64,000 nucleotides of DNA, from positions 558,001 to 622,000 of the forward strand of contig JACZZP010000015.1 of the NCBI GenBank assembly GCA_015183035.1, in the 5' to 3' direction. Every line of letters starts with the position of its first letter. Within the stretch, counting starts at the first letter, position 1. Shown here in pieces: positions 11,179 through 28,800 of the stretch. The translations under genes and the position numbers were made by a program. The DNA comes from Meloidogyne chitwoodi (Eukaryota; Nematoda; Chromadorea; Rhabditida; Meloidogynidae). Under the pieces are notes generated by a model that worked only from the letters and a program-made list of their open reading frames with translations, was not told where the DNA came from and searched no databases.

Positions 11179-12200
11179 TTTTATGAATATATTTTAATTA
11201 AATCAAAATAATAAGATCTGAAAAAAATTAAAACAAAATTAATAAATAATATACGTATATTAAAAACATTATTTAATTAAAAAATCATTCTGATGTAATC
11301 AATAAGAATTTCAATCTTATTGGATGGATCAAATGGATAAAAAAACTTATTTTCAATATAATATGATTTTTTGACTGATGCAGAAATAATTCAAAATTGC
11401 ATGGAAAAATATTTATTTAAAAAAATAAAAAAAGCAAAATTTCCTTCTGCAAAAATGATTTTGGAAATATTAAAATATTTATTAAAAATTGCACACCCGA
11501 AAAAAAGGAAAAGTATTAAAAAATTACCCATACATACCCGTAATTTAATGAATGAAATATATGTATGTAAAAAGAGAAAAGAAAAAATTAGTCTGCTACT
11601 TAAAAGCTACTTAAATCGATTTGCTTTTCTCTCAGGATGAGTAAGAAGGAGATATTTTGAACAAGCAAAAAAAAAAGTCTGCTGACTGGCAGATTAAGCA
11701 TCTGGAAAAAAGACATTTCAGTACACCTTTTTTTAATAGTAATTTGATAAAATTACTTGATTGATTGGGATTAATTTATAATTAAATAGTAGAGTAAAAT
11801 AAAAATAAATTAAACCCTTTTAAATGTTACAAAATTAAAAAATTGTAAAAGAAAAAAATTTTTTTAACATTTGTCAGGTACTCTAATGTCATTTTTTAGA
11901 TGTTAGACACAAAAAAATGCACATGATGCAAGCAATTAGTAAATAGGTATAGGTATATTGTTTTCAGTTGGTACAAAATAATTTATATTGTAAATGTAAA
12001 AGATCCCAATCAAGATAAAAGTTTGAGTATCGGAACCATAGTTTGAATCTTGATTTTATTAATTATGGTAGTAGTTATATTTCATTTTTTTGAGAGTACT
12101 TTGTAGTCAATCATGTTTTTAAGTTTTCCGCTTTTATCCAAAGATGTTGATTTCCTGCACTAAAAATAGAAGTATGAAACAATACTCCTTTCATGGAACT

Positions 12201-12240
12201 TGTACTCACCCCATATATTCGCAAGAAAATATTTTAGACC
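12201..12240. mobile_element. Half of a hairpin MITE
   Basis: TGTACTCACCCCATATATTC followed by GCAAGAAAATATTTTA matches one arm of the TTATTCGCAAG hairpin family. The opposite arm is missing. Confidence 0.6.
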
Positions 12241-12780
12241 AAAAAATGACGAAACTGAGGTGTTACAAAACTTGATAAGTTCTTTATCTTATCTAAAATC
12301 TTATAAAAAATCAAAGTCAAATTAAATTAGCACTCAAGGTGAAAGATCCAAACTTTATTATTAAAAAAAGATATGTATAAAATTTAAAAACATCTTATTA
12401 CTCTTGCCCTCATTACTAGTTGCCATTGGTAATTAAAACAAAAAGAGAATGTCGCATTGCGCGATATTTCGTCAAATATCCCCCTCTTCTTTGTAAAAAG
12501 TAAATGTGTTTATATAAAAATGAAGATGTTTGAAAATATATCGATTAGTATAAATGTCTGCTAGTAATAGCTGGAGGAATATTAAAGATTATAAAAAAAT
12601 GTATTAAGAATATACCCTTGTTTTTTGCCGGCTAAGTTTTCTTCAAGCCAGTTAAAAAAAGGAAAACCATCCATTGGCGGTAGGAATAATAAAATTTTTA
12701 ATTCTTAAATACTTCTTTTTTTCCATCTATTTATTTTGATTTACAATAAATATTCAAAAAAATTTAAATTATTCTAATTT

Positions 12781-12965
12781 TGGTACTTTTTAATTATTCG
12801 GGCAAAAGTCCGCAATTTTTCCCTCATTTGTTGTCGTCCGCCAAGTTGGGGGGCAGTTTCCCATTTAGTATTTAATCTTTTTTTGGGAAAAATTTAAAAA
12901 TTTTGTTGATGTATGCTTCCAAATAATTAATAAAGTATAAAAGGTTGTGGACTATGACTTTTCCA
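12781..12965. repeat. Dispersed repeat sharing a GGCAAAAGTCCGCAA motif
   Basis: It contains GGCAAAAGTCCGCAATTTTT and GCTTCCAAATAATTAATAAA followed by GTATAAAA. The same two blocks recur, diverged, at 13561-13695 (CGACAAAAGTCCGCAAG; CCTCCAAAATAATAAAATAT) and at 15481-15788, so this is a dispersed repeat family. The boundaries are approximate. Confidence 0.5.
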
Positions 12966-13560
12966 ACATTATTAAAAAATACCCCAATTTTAAATTTCAA
13001 AATTTACTTTCGACCACCTTTTTGCTTCGGAGGAGATCTCTCAGGTCAATCCCATCCATTTTATTTTCTGGGTCGCGGACACTTTACTTTATTTTCAACT
13101 TTTTAATTTTGAAAAAAATTGTGGATAATTATTTCCTATGTTAGCATAATATACAAATATAAAATATACTAACTCCTTTGTATATACATAAAAAATACAT
13201 GTGTTCCTTTTATTACATACATAATTCAATGCAAACGTCTGTCACGACGACTGGGTCACTAGGGTAGAGAGAAGAAACGTCTTCTCGTTCATTTATTTGT
13301 ACACAAGTTTTTATAGGCATATGTTCACACATTCTCTTATTTTTTTTAAATCAATAAAACTCGCAACAGAGCACCAAAAATCGCGTTTTTTGGATCAAAG
13401 CTTGCCAGCCGGATTTTTTTTTTAAATTTTATAAATTATTTAATTTGAAATTGAAATTTAGTCTAGAAAATATTTTTTTATAGTATTTAAATTAAGTTTG
13501 TAAACCTTTTTGGTCAATAAAGATTATTTTTAGATCAAAATAGAAAGCAGTACTCTTCAA

Positions 13561-13695
13561 TACTGTTTTGGTACTATTTTGCGACAAAAGTCCGCAAGTT
13601 TTGTCCGAATTTTTTTTGAAAAAAAATCAAAAATTGTTTATTTTATACCTCCAAAATAATAAAATATAAAAATTTGCAGACTTTTGTCGCTAAAA
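13561..13695. repeat. Second copy of the AAAGTCCGCAA dispersed repeat
   Basis: GCGACAAAAGTCCGCAAGTT at its left and TTGCAGACTTTTGTCGC at its right form imperfect inverted ends about 100 bp apart. The interior shares the CCTCCAAA...ATAAAA block with the copies at 12781 and 15481. Confidence 0.55.
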
Positions 13696-13724
13696 TTAAA
13701 AAATAAAAGATTTAATAGCTTAAG

Positions 13725-13770
13725 TAAGGTTCTCGGATCCGTTCCGAATCTCTGGGATCCGACAACCCTA
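13725..13770. repeat. 46-bp fused hAT-end remnant
   Basis: TAAGGTTCTCGGATCC at the left and GGATCCGACAACCCTA at the right closely match the two terminal repeats of the hAT element at 59376-61940, with almost nothing between. It is probably an internally deleted relative. No target duplication is recognisable. Confidence 0.55.
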
Positions 13771-14424
13771 TCTACTTTTTATAAGATTTCATATATTTCG
13801 CATGCTAACACTGTATTTATTTCCATTTTTATTTTTTTTCAACTTCCTATTTTGTTAAGTAAGCTTTAAGAAATTGCAAATTTAATTTAGTTATTTACTC
13901 TTATAGTCTCACAATTTTAAAATTCGGTATATGAGAGAGAAAAATTGATTTTTTAGTGTTACCCCTGCTACGTCGATTGTTAAATTAATTAATAATCTTT
14001 AATATTCTAACAAATTTTTTTATAAACGTCAGCTGGTTTCTCTTTATTTTTCTCTAAACTAATATATTAATTTACAATACAACAAATAAAAAAAGTAACT
14101 AAAAAACAGTCAAAACGGAGCCATCAACTGAAAAAAAAACTTACGCACTATTTAACATTATTGGTGGATATATTAGAGAATAAAGTCCTTTTATATACAC
14201 AAAAGTGAGTAATTTTTTAAATAAAATTTTTAAAAAATATGCATTTGCATACTATTTCTTTTTTTTTAAAATAATCTTTACTCTTAAAAATCAATTACAA
14301 AATTAAAAAATAAATTAATTTTTATTTTTTAGATTAGAATCGGAATAAAATTAAAAAATCTGTCTCTACATATTTCAAAAATAGATATTTAAAAGTGGAA
14401 GTATATGAAGAAAACAACAACAAA

Positions 14425-17400
14425 ATGATTGTTGACGACATTGAACCTCCTAAACCTTTACCTATATTTGGTAACGGAACTTTAACATCAACCAATGGAA
14501 TTAGTAATTCTTCTTTGGCCGCTTTTATGCATTCAAATATTCAATCATCTTCTTTGGCAACAGCGGGGCCTAGTTCTTTATTTCTTGGCACTCCTCTATC
14601 TACAATGATTCTTTCTTCATCAAATAATCAGCAACAAAGCTCTGGAAGCAGTTCAAGCAGTGCTGGTGGAGGAACAGGGGCTGGCTGTAATGGAAGGATG
14701 CAACCAAGACAAAGTATTTATTTTTTGGGTTTTTGTTTTTATAAAAATTGGGATAGAACACATGTTTTATTTTTTGCGTTTTATCTGTAATCAAAAAAAT
14801 TTTAGTCACCCTCAAAAGCATAAAAATTATTTTTTGAATTGTTTTAATAAATTATTTTTTATTAAGGGAGGAAGGTTCCTGAAGGTGAACTCTGCGCTGT
14901 ATGTTCAGGTTAATATTGAACACTCTTGTTAAGTAAATGTTTTTATATATTTTTAAATTTTAGATAGAGCAACTGGTTACCATTATGGTGTAGCAAGCTG
15001 TAATGGCTGCAAAACATTTTTCAGAAGAACTATAGTTTCAGAACATAGTTTTGGTGGTGCATTTCTTTGATTTTTTAATCAAAATTTAGCTTTTTTAGTT
15101 TGTCAATACAGTGGAAGTTGTGATGTTAATAAAAATGTTAGATGTGCTTGCAGGCATTGCAGGTTTTCTTTAATATTTTGTTTTTAAATTTAATCCGATA
15201 TTCAAAAATTAGATTTCAAAAATGTATAGCTGTTGGAATGGATGCTAGAGCAATACAAAATGACCGAGACAGGTATTTTAAGTATTTAATTCATTTTTAA
15301 TAATTCTTTATATTAAATTAAGAATTGGACCAACAAAAAAAATGCGTTTGTCCGCTGGTGAAGCAATAGAATGTAGAAAAAGAAGTTCTGTTGATGAAGA
15401 TCAACTTTCATTGGCTTCCTTATCTCCTCCTCAAATGCGGCAGCATGATGGAAAATTATTGGAACATATTATTACAATGTAAATATTTTGGTATTTTTCC
15501 TTTTTGTCCATTACCTTTTTATATTTTATTAATTATTTGGAGGCATAAAATAAACAATTTTTAAATTTTTCCCAAAAAAAGATTATATAATTATGAATGG
15601 GAAAACCCACTGATATGATCGTTAATATTCCCTATATATTTTTAAGTAGAGGAATGTAAAGAAGTGATGAATTTGATTATATTTTAGCACAAATAGTTTA
15701 TTTTATGCCTCCAAATATTTGATAAGTATAAAAAGTTGAGGGCAAAAATTTCGGACTTTTGCACCAAAAAGGAAAAATAGCAATATTTTTTAGTTGCATT
15801 TTCAACGATTTGGGTAATACCAAGATTTCGATTCCTCCCCCATTTTCATTTTTTTCTTTTACATTAATTTTTCCTGTTTTTGCTTCAAGTAAGTAAGAAG
15901 GATTAATTTTTGGAATATAACGAGTATGAGAAATTTGAAAAAATTCACATTTTCATTTTATCAATATTTTTATTATTATGGAACAACTGAATTTTGATCT
16001 TCGTAAAAAACTACGTTTAAACGACAACGACTTAGATGCATGGATAGAGAAACTTGGACTTTTTAGTGGAAATTTTGGCGAAAAGGCTTCGGTGTTATTT
16101 AAAATGTATTTTTAATTTTTGGCACCATCTTTCGCAATTTTTCCTTGCGAACGTGAATAAAAATTAATGTAAAAGAAAAAAATGAAAAAGAGGAAAAAAA
16201 TCAGATATTACCACGATTTGTTATATCGTTGATAATGTTTAGTTTTTGTAAACAGTATTAGAACTGAACATTTTTAGAGTTTGTTGCTTATTTTTAAGAA
16301 AGACATTATCTTTCAATTCCTTAAGGGGTTGTATTTCTACGATACCCAACAATTTTTTTCTGATATCCTGACAAAGCTAAATATCTCTGAAATACTTTAA
16401 TTTTCTACATTTTTAATTATAGAGAAAACCTTTGTAATATTCTTCGTAATTGTTGCCTTGAAGAAAGTAAAAGTGTTCGAGAAACTCTAACACAGCCTTC
16501 GTTGCTTTTCCAAGCTCAGAACCTTAAAAAAGATGTTTGTTATAAATTAATATTTATTTAAAATTATTTTTTTCTGTTTTTAGGTTAATACTATATTTAA
16601 AGATACTTATCCAGGTTTTTTTTTTAATTTATTTAATTTTATTTTTAAATATTTTAGCTTCAATGAATGATATCCAAATGTGGAATATTAGAGAACTTAG
16701 GCTTTGCTTGGAGTGGGCCAAAACTTTTGATGAATTTCAGCGGTTATCTGATACAGACCAAGTTTGTTTGTTTTTGTAATATTAAAGACATAAAATGTTC
16801 AAAAAAGATCGCTTACCTGTTTAATCTAGTGGTTTTTTCAAAGCATATTTTTGTCTTTTCATAAATTCTTTAAGAGAATTCTTTTCGTTTTATTCTAAAT
16901 TATTTTTTTAGTTTGCACTTGTCCGAAATTTCGCATTCACTTATAATATTCTGAACAGGTTTAATTTATGTTTATATTAAATATTTCTAACTAGTAGTGG
17001 GTTTCGGTTCTTGATTGGATATATTTTTAAAAATTTCCTCGTTTAGATTTAAAATTATTTTTAAATATTTTAATTCTTAGAGTTTTTTATTCATTGGACT
17101 ATGGACCAGATAAAATTGTTTATCCTAACGGAGCTTATATTTTAAGACAACCGCAAGATAGTGTTAAAATACCTGGATGTAAGTCTTTTTCTTTTCAATA
17201 AATTTATTATTTATATTTTAGGTAGATCTATATATCATCGTCAAATGGATGGTTTGTTTAATGTTTTATAGCTGCATCGACATTGATAATATAAATCCTA
17301 AAAATTAATGAATTATTAAATTATTAGTTTAAGGGTTTTAATTAAATATCCAAGGTTTTTAGAACAAATCTTCTTTCAATACTTAAAAACACCTTTAATT

Positions 17401-18650
17401 TTTTAAAAATATTTCGATGTAGCCCTTGATTTTATTTAAATTTAATTTTGTTAATTTTAGAAATTATGATTCCTTTTCGAAAATTAGAAATTTCAATGCG
17501 TGAGTTTGCATGTTTCAAAGCTTGTCTTTTCTTTAATCCAGGTTAAACTTTTTTTTATTTAAAAATATAATTTTTAGATGCTCTCGATTTATCTCATGAA
17601 GTTAGGGAAAATATTGGAAATGAAAGAACTAAATACCTTACTGCTCTTTTTCAAATTATAGTTGAAAGACATAGTACAGGCTTTGGAGTTCAAAAATATG
17701 GAAATATGTTAATGATGTCTCAGTCAATTCAGGTTATATATATTTTTTGGTTGTTAAAATATTTTTACTTTTTAATTACTTTTTAATAATTAAATATATT
17801 TTTGTTGTTATTATTTAGTAATAAAATGTGTCATTAAAAATCTAAATTTTAATTGATAGAGAATAAATAAAAAATAAGGTATTTTTTCTATTATTTTATT
17901 TATCATGCATTAAAGATCTAAAAAATATTTAAAAGAATTTCTAGAGATTTATTAAAAGCTAAATATTCCTCCCTTTTTAATAAAAAGTGTATTTTTTCTT
18001 TCAAATGGGCCTATCAAGGCTAGTGAATGATCAGATTATTTAATCAAATGAAAAAGAAAAAATGAATGAATGAATGAGAAAATATAGGGAATTTGTAAAC
18101 AAAAATATATATTATTCACATCGTCTGGCCTAGATTTTTAAATTGTAATAAAAATTTATAGCCTGAAAAGCCTCTAAATCCCACATTTTTTAAATTTCTA
18201 TTAAACTTTAAAAATTTCTAAATAAAAAGAATTATTGTTTAAAAGAAATGAAAATATTAAAGAAAAAAAATTTGTGATTAAATTTATTTAAAACAAGAGG
18301 AGGGAGACCTTTCCCCAAAATTTTTCCCCTTTTCATTTTGGCTTAGTCATCAGACATATAATCATTCTTTGACGCGTGATAAATTAAATAATATTAAAAA
18401 AAAATATTTTACCAATTAAAATATTATCATAATTTTAAACTAAAATAATTCATTAAATTTTATATATTTTTTAGAACATCATTGATCAAAATGATGAAAA
18501 TATGCAAGTTATGGAAGTTTTTGGGTAAGAAAAAACATTTTAAAAATTAATTTCTTTAAAAATAATTTATTTAAAAATAATTTATTAAATTAAAAATTTA
18601 GACATTTCTGGCGAATCAATGGTTTTGTAAAAGAATTATGTATGAAATGA
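14425..18650 (+). CDS. Nuclear hormone receptor, HNF4-like (NR2A/SupNR type), 485 aa
   Basis: Sixteen in-phase exons: 14425-14713, 14867-14908, 14964-15053, 15099-15162, 15213-15272, 15323-15478, 16423-16534, 16584-16614, 16658-16761, 16912-16958, 17081-17178, 17222-17251, 17461-17541, 17578-17732, 18475-18524, 18602-18650. About 96 Ser/Asn-rich residues precede a complete two-finger DNA-binding domain (about 103-175). Finger 1 runs from [20 protein letters not shown]; the P-box is [10 protein letters not shown] (HNF4 itself has CDGCK); finger 2 includes [19 protein letters not shown], then [18 protein letters not shown] as in HNF4 relatives. The ligand-binding domain (about 245-480) shows the helix 3-4 signature ([10 protein letters not shown]...LSDTDQ). 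It ends [15 protein letters not shown] with no clear AF-2 helix. It is a ligand- or fatty-acid-responsive transcription factor by family; the target genes are unknown. An upstream in-frame GTG exists at 14395, but ATG 14425 is preferred. Confidence 0.93.
15481..15788. mobile_element. Inverted-repeat element in a nuclear-receptor intron
   Basis: The ends AAATATTTTGGTATTTTTCC and GGAAAAATAGCAATATTT are imperfect inverted repeats. A second inverted pair lies inside (TTTGGAGGCATAAAATAAAC and GTTTATTTTATGCCTCCAAA). It belongs with the copies at 12781 and 13561 and fills a large part of the intron between exons 6 and 7. Confidence 0.7.
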
Positions 18651-19933
18651 GGAAAAAGGAAGAAGAAGAAATAATTAAAACAAATAAAGACGGGGACAAT
18701 AAAATAAATAAAAATATCAAAATAAAACGCAACAAAGAATCTTTTTTTAAAGCGTGTATGTAACCTCTCTCGTTCGCGGACCTCATTAATTTTTTTACAA
18801 AAATTCCTCTATTAGTTACTATCACTTTATATATTTTTTAGACATTCTTTTATTTTTTTTTACAAAAAATATGTACAAATATTTTTTTAATAATTTTAAT
18901 ATATCATTCTTTTTTGTATTTTTTAATTCCTTGATTTTGTTATATCGAACAAAAATCTGTCATTTTTCTTTCTATTCTTAAAAATCTTTCAAACCCGCTG
19001 TTTTAATTATATATTACAAGTACACATTATATATTTATGTATTACATGGTTCCTGCCATAGTACTTAATATTAAATAATATAAATAATATTTTTGTATAA
19101 TTGATATTTTTGAATATAATTAAGGATTTTGGTATTGAAAAGAAATTTTAGATCAATGCTTAACCCAAAAAGTTATGATAGTTAAAGTATTTCCCTGTTT
19201 TTTAAAATTGAGATGAAAGGACTAAAATGAAGTTTAAAAATGTCTAATCGCCAATTTTTGACTGATCTCAAAATATTTGAGATTTATTTAAAATAATTTT
19301 AAGCTTAATTTCTTTTGATGGTTCATTCAATGGATTTTTTAAGTAATGCAGAAAGGATGCGGCTACTTTTTAGCAAATATTTTTGTCTATTTTAAGTCTG
19401 AAGCTGTAACATATATATATATAAACCATTTTATTTAACATCAATTTCTCTATATTTAAGAAGAAGAGAAATGTTTTATATTCTGTTGCATTTCTAAAAC
19501 ACTTACCGCTGCCAAAAACCTTGGCCCCCCTTTGGATTTCTATTGGCTATTTTTCTTTCTCTTGTCCAGCGAATTCTTTGCATTCTCTAACGCAAACAAA
19601 GTTACATTATAAACTGGTCGATGAACTAAATATACTTTGGAAAATCATTGAATTTAATTTGTTGTTCTACTAATTTGTACATACATAATAACCTAGGTAT
19701 TATTAATATTTTAAAATATAATTTTGGAACTAGAATTTTTCTAACAATAAGTATTTTGGACGAGATTAAGTTCTGAAACGTCGCATACAGTTTGGCTAGT
19801 CTTTTGTGTATCATTCTCCCATTTTACCAAATAATATTTTTCATTAAAATTTCTATTTTAGGCATTTTTATAAATATTTCTTGTATTAATTTTAAATTAA
19901 TTCAACACAATGGAATGAATTTGTTTCACCAAA
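18651..19933. other. Intergenic between nuclear receptor and syd-2
   Basis: This AT-rich DNA shows no supported gene; the minus-strand frame at 18616-18825 is low-complexity. A less AT-rich stretch at 19500-19620 may belong to the syd-2 promoter. Confidence 0.5.
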
Positions 19934-25061
<5,128 letters not shown>

Positions 25062-25809
25062 AAAATCTTTTTTTTTCTAATTTTATTATTATTATTCTCT
25101 TCTCAGCTAATCAGTCAATTTAAAAATTCATGTAGGAAATCTATGTATTTATCCGTAATAATAATTAACATTTTTTAATTTTAAAAATTATACAAAAATA
25201 TTTTTATTATTTTTTTGTACTTAATATTTGTGTAAACCCAATATTTTAAAAATCAGGCACTTAAAATATTCTTTTTTATTATATCTCTATTTTGTCAATA
25301 TTTTTGTGTCTAATTTTCTTCTCTTAACCCCAGATTGTGAAATAAAAATACAAAATTTTCTTCTCAGACAATTTTTTAAAATTTAATTTTCAATATATTT
25401 CTCTGCCAAATCTCTCTTTCTAAAATTATAATCTCTTATGCTTTTTATTTTATTTTTGTTTCAGCATTATTTTTTTTTTTTTGACTTTGTTGGTGTGAAG
25501 ATACAAAAAGCTATAAGAATTATTTTAATAAAATTTTGCTTTTTTAAAAATTAATTTTAAAAAATTTAGAGAAAATTTTAAAAATATCCAATAAATTTTG
25601 AAGAAGATAAATACAAAACTTTGGGATTAACAACAACCCCTAAAAGTCAGAGGGAAAATCTTCTAAAATAACAAAAATATTAAAATGACCCATTAAATCA
25701 TAGCTTAGAAAACTTAAAAAAAAATTAAAAAAAGAGATGTTAATCTTCTTTAAAAATTTTATGAGGTGATAAAAAAATAAGAAAATATGATCTTATTTTC
25801 TTAAATATA
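25062..25809. other. Convergent intergenic region
   Basis: This region lies between the syd-2 stop and the stop of the minus-strand PDZD8-like gene. It should contain both 3' UTRs. Reading beyond the alternative donor at 25025 gives no liprin-like tail. Confidence 0.6.
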
Positions 25810-28800
25810 TCAGAGATTTCCAACAGATATAAATTCCCGCAATTGATGATGTCGAAGAAATTCTGTCCAATCTACTTCTTCAACATGTAAATTAGATAAA
25901 TTAGTAACATTTTCGCATATCCAATCAATTTGTTGATGACAATTTTTATGGCAAACTATTCGACATTCTATAAAATTTATTTAAAAAAATAAATTATTAA
26001 AAAATTAACCTCTGCATTGATATGCTTGTCGTGACGAAAAGTTGCCACCAATTCTTTTATTACAAACTGAACAAATAACTCGGCTAAAGTTTATTTTTAA
26101 AATTTAAAATTAATTCAATTATACCCTCTTGCTTTTGCTGCAACTAAAATATGTGAATTTTGAATGTGCAATTTTTTGCCACTTTGCATTAATTTAACAA
26201 CCGCTGGTTCATTAGATATTTCTGTTGGGATTGAATAGTAACTAAAAAAATAAATATAATTAAAAATAAAAACTTGTTAGATAACGCCCCATTTATTCGC
26301 AAAGAAAATATTTTATTATTCAAAACAATTTTGGGTGTAAAATATTTTTTTGCGAATAAATGGGGTGTATACCTCTAAATTTATCAAATTCAGAAATAAT
26401 TACGTTGGGCCTTCATCTTCTGTTCCAATTAATTCTAAAATTAATTGACTTTGTGGATTGCTTTTACTAAGAATATTTTGTTGCCTTGAAGAGATTAGAT
26501 TTGCTGTTGAAGTTGTCATACTTGATGGACCTTTTATTAAATAGAATTTTTTAAATAATTTTTTTAAAATATAATTTACCAGCAGATTGTATTAATCTTT
26601 GTTGTCTATTATTGTGTTCTTCTTCACCACTGCTAGCCTTTCTGTGTTGTGACTGATCACGTGATTGAGGTGCTGAAACGGCTGCTTCTTCTAAATGTTG
26701 TTCATATTCATCTAGAGATTTTGCTCTTTTGCTATGTCTTCCAGGAAATAGCTTTAAGGGTCCTAAGAAAAATAAAAAAATAAAATAATTTATTACTGTA
26801 TTCTACTGTATACCTGAAAGACGTGCACGAATCTGTTCAAAAAAATTTCGGTGTTCTTTTCGCCCTCTCGTTTGTCGTTCCCTATCTATTATTAAAAAAA
26901 AAAGTTTCAAAAAATTCTTTCACTCAAACCCTTAGCCCGTCCTCTAAGTTCATCCTCATCTTCATTTATATTTGTTTGTTTTTCTGAGGGTAATCTGAAA
27001 ATTTCCATAGCAGGATGTGTTGTGGCAGTTGCAGCAGAATTTTGAGCATGCATTCCATTAAATAAATGGTCATATACATCATTAGCATTATTTGATTGAT
27101 CATTTATTATTTCTTTAGAATTTTGATTATCAAATAGATTAGGTTGTTGAGTAATATTATTATTGTTACTAACTAAAAAAATGGAAAATTATACAAGGTA
27201 ATTTTTGGAAATTAACACAGAGAACTTTGGAAATAAATGGTGAATTTAAAATTCAAAAATACAAAAAACTGTGGGTAAATTTCTGTTGAGGACTTATTTA
27301 ATTAAAATACAAAACCTTTATTTGCTATATCTCTATTAATTTCTTCTTCTTCTTCATTTCTTTGTTGTGGTGTTCCCGGTGCACTTTGTTTACGATTAAT
27401 TTCATTTTTATTTTGTTCATATTTAAATAATAAAGCATTACTATCACTTATTGTTTTTCTTATTTGTGAAGTATTATTAATTTGTTTTTCTTGTCTTTCA
27501 GGGCTATTATTATAATAATTATTAGTTGTATCAAATGATTGTTTTGGAATTAAACTTTCTTCATCACTTGGAGAAGTTGTTGATCTTATATTATAATGCT
27601 AAATAAAAGAGAAAATTATATATTTTTTAATTAAAATTATTATTAAATGATTTATTTAAATCTAAAAAATTTAAAAAATAAAGATTTAGTTAATAATAAG
27701 ATTATTAAGTACACACCCCATTTATTCGCAAGAAAATATTTTAAAACCAAAATACTGTAATGTAAAATATTTTCATGCGAATAAATGGGATGTTTTAATA
27801 TATTTATTTCCTAAAATTTATATTTAACCCAATATTCTTTTTTACAATTTGTTTTTCATTTTCTAATTGTTTTTGTAATTCTTTTGCTTTTTCAATAGTT
27901 GAATTATTTGATGTTGGTAATCTATCTTCAGTAACATTATAAATATAATGTGGCTGATTTTTTGGTTTTTTTAAACTTCCAAGTGATGGAATTGAACCTT
28001 TTTTCGTACTTCTTGTTGGACTTCTCTTATTATGAAAATCTGTTGATTGTTGATTATTTTGATAAGAAAATTGATTATAATTATTATTAAATAATTGTTG
28101 TTCTTCTTTTTGATTAATTAATTTATTAAAATTATTAAATTGTTCTTTTGAAGGTGTAGCAATTGGATTATTTAATTTTAATAAAGGTAATGAACGTTCA
28201 TGAAAAGAAGACTTTAAAAAATAATAATATTTTTATTTTTTAATTCAAAATACTTGAAAAAGAAGAATTCCACTTTTCTGATCAAAATCTTTAATATTTT
28301 TTTCTTCTTTAAGTTCAAGTCCTTTTCCTTGTAATGCCAAATGTACAGGAGAACCAATTTTTTGTTTAGCCAATGTTTTTCGAAGTTCAGAAATTTTTAA
28401 AATTGCCATTCCAAGAAAACGCCTCAAAAACTGATTATTAATAAAAATTTAATTTAAAAGAAATTAAAAATCCCAAAAATATCAAAAGAAAAATAAAAAA
28501 AGAAATTAACTATGAAACATGTTTATATGAAAAAAATCTAATTTTATTAATTTATTTTATTATTAAAAAGAAGAAGCAAAAACCTTTGTCTAACAGTTCC
28601 ATAAATAGCTGTTGGAGGTAAATCAATATTATTATTATCTTTTTCATTTTGGTAAGAAGGTGTTTCCGTAAATAATTCAAATAATAATTCCCCTCCAGTT
28701 GGAGAAATTGCCAAATCAAAATTTGCCTCTCCATCATGCCAAAACCAATAATTACCACTATGAGCATCTAAATGGGCTTTTGGACTAAGAAAACGTTCAG

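Larger units (their letters stand above)
11179..14424. other. 3.2-kb intergenic region with several decayed inverted repeats
   Basis: No supported gene. The TTG-initiated frame at 11371-11640 is Lys/Ile-rich and lacks splice or start context. Half a hairpin MITE lies at 12201-12240, related repeat copies at 12781-12965 and 13561-13695, and a 46-bp hAT-end remnant at 13725-13770. The DNA just upstream of 14425 should hold the nuclear-receptor promoter. Confidence 0.5.

Noticed and set aside
11371..11640. 89-codon Lys/Ile-rich frame
   Set aside because: It starts with TTG, has no splice or homology support and reflects AT-rich composition.
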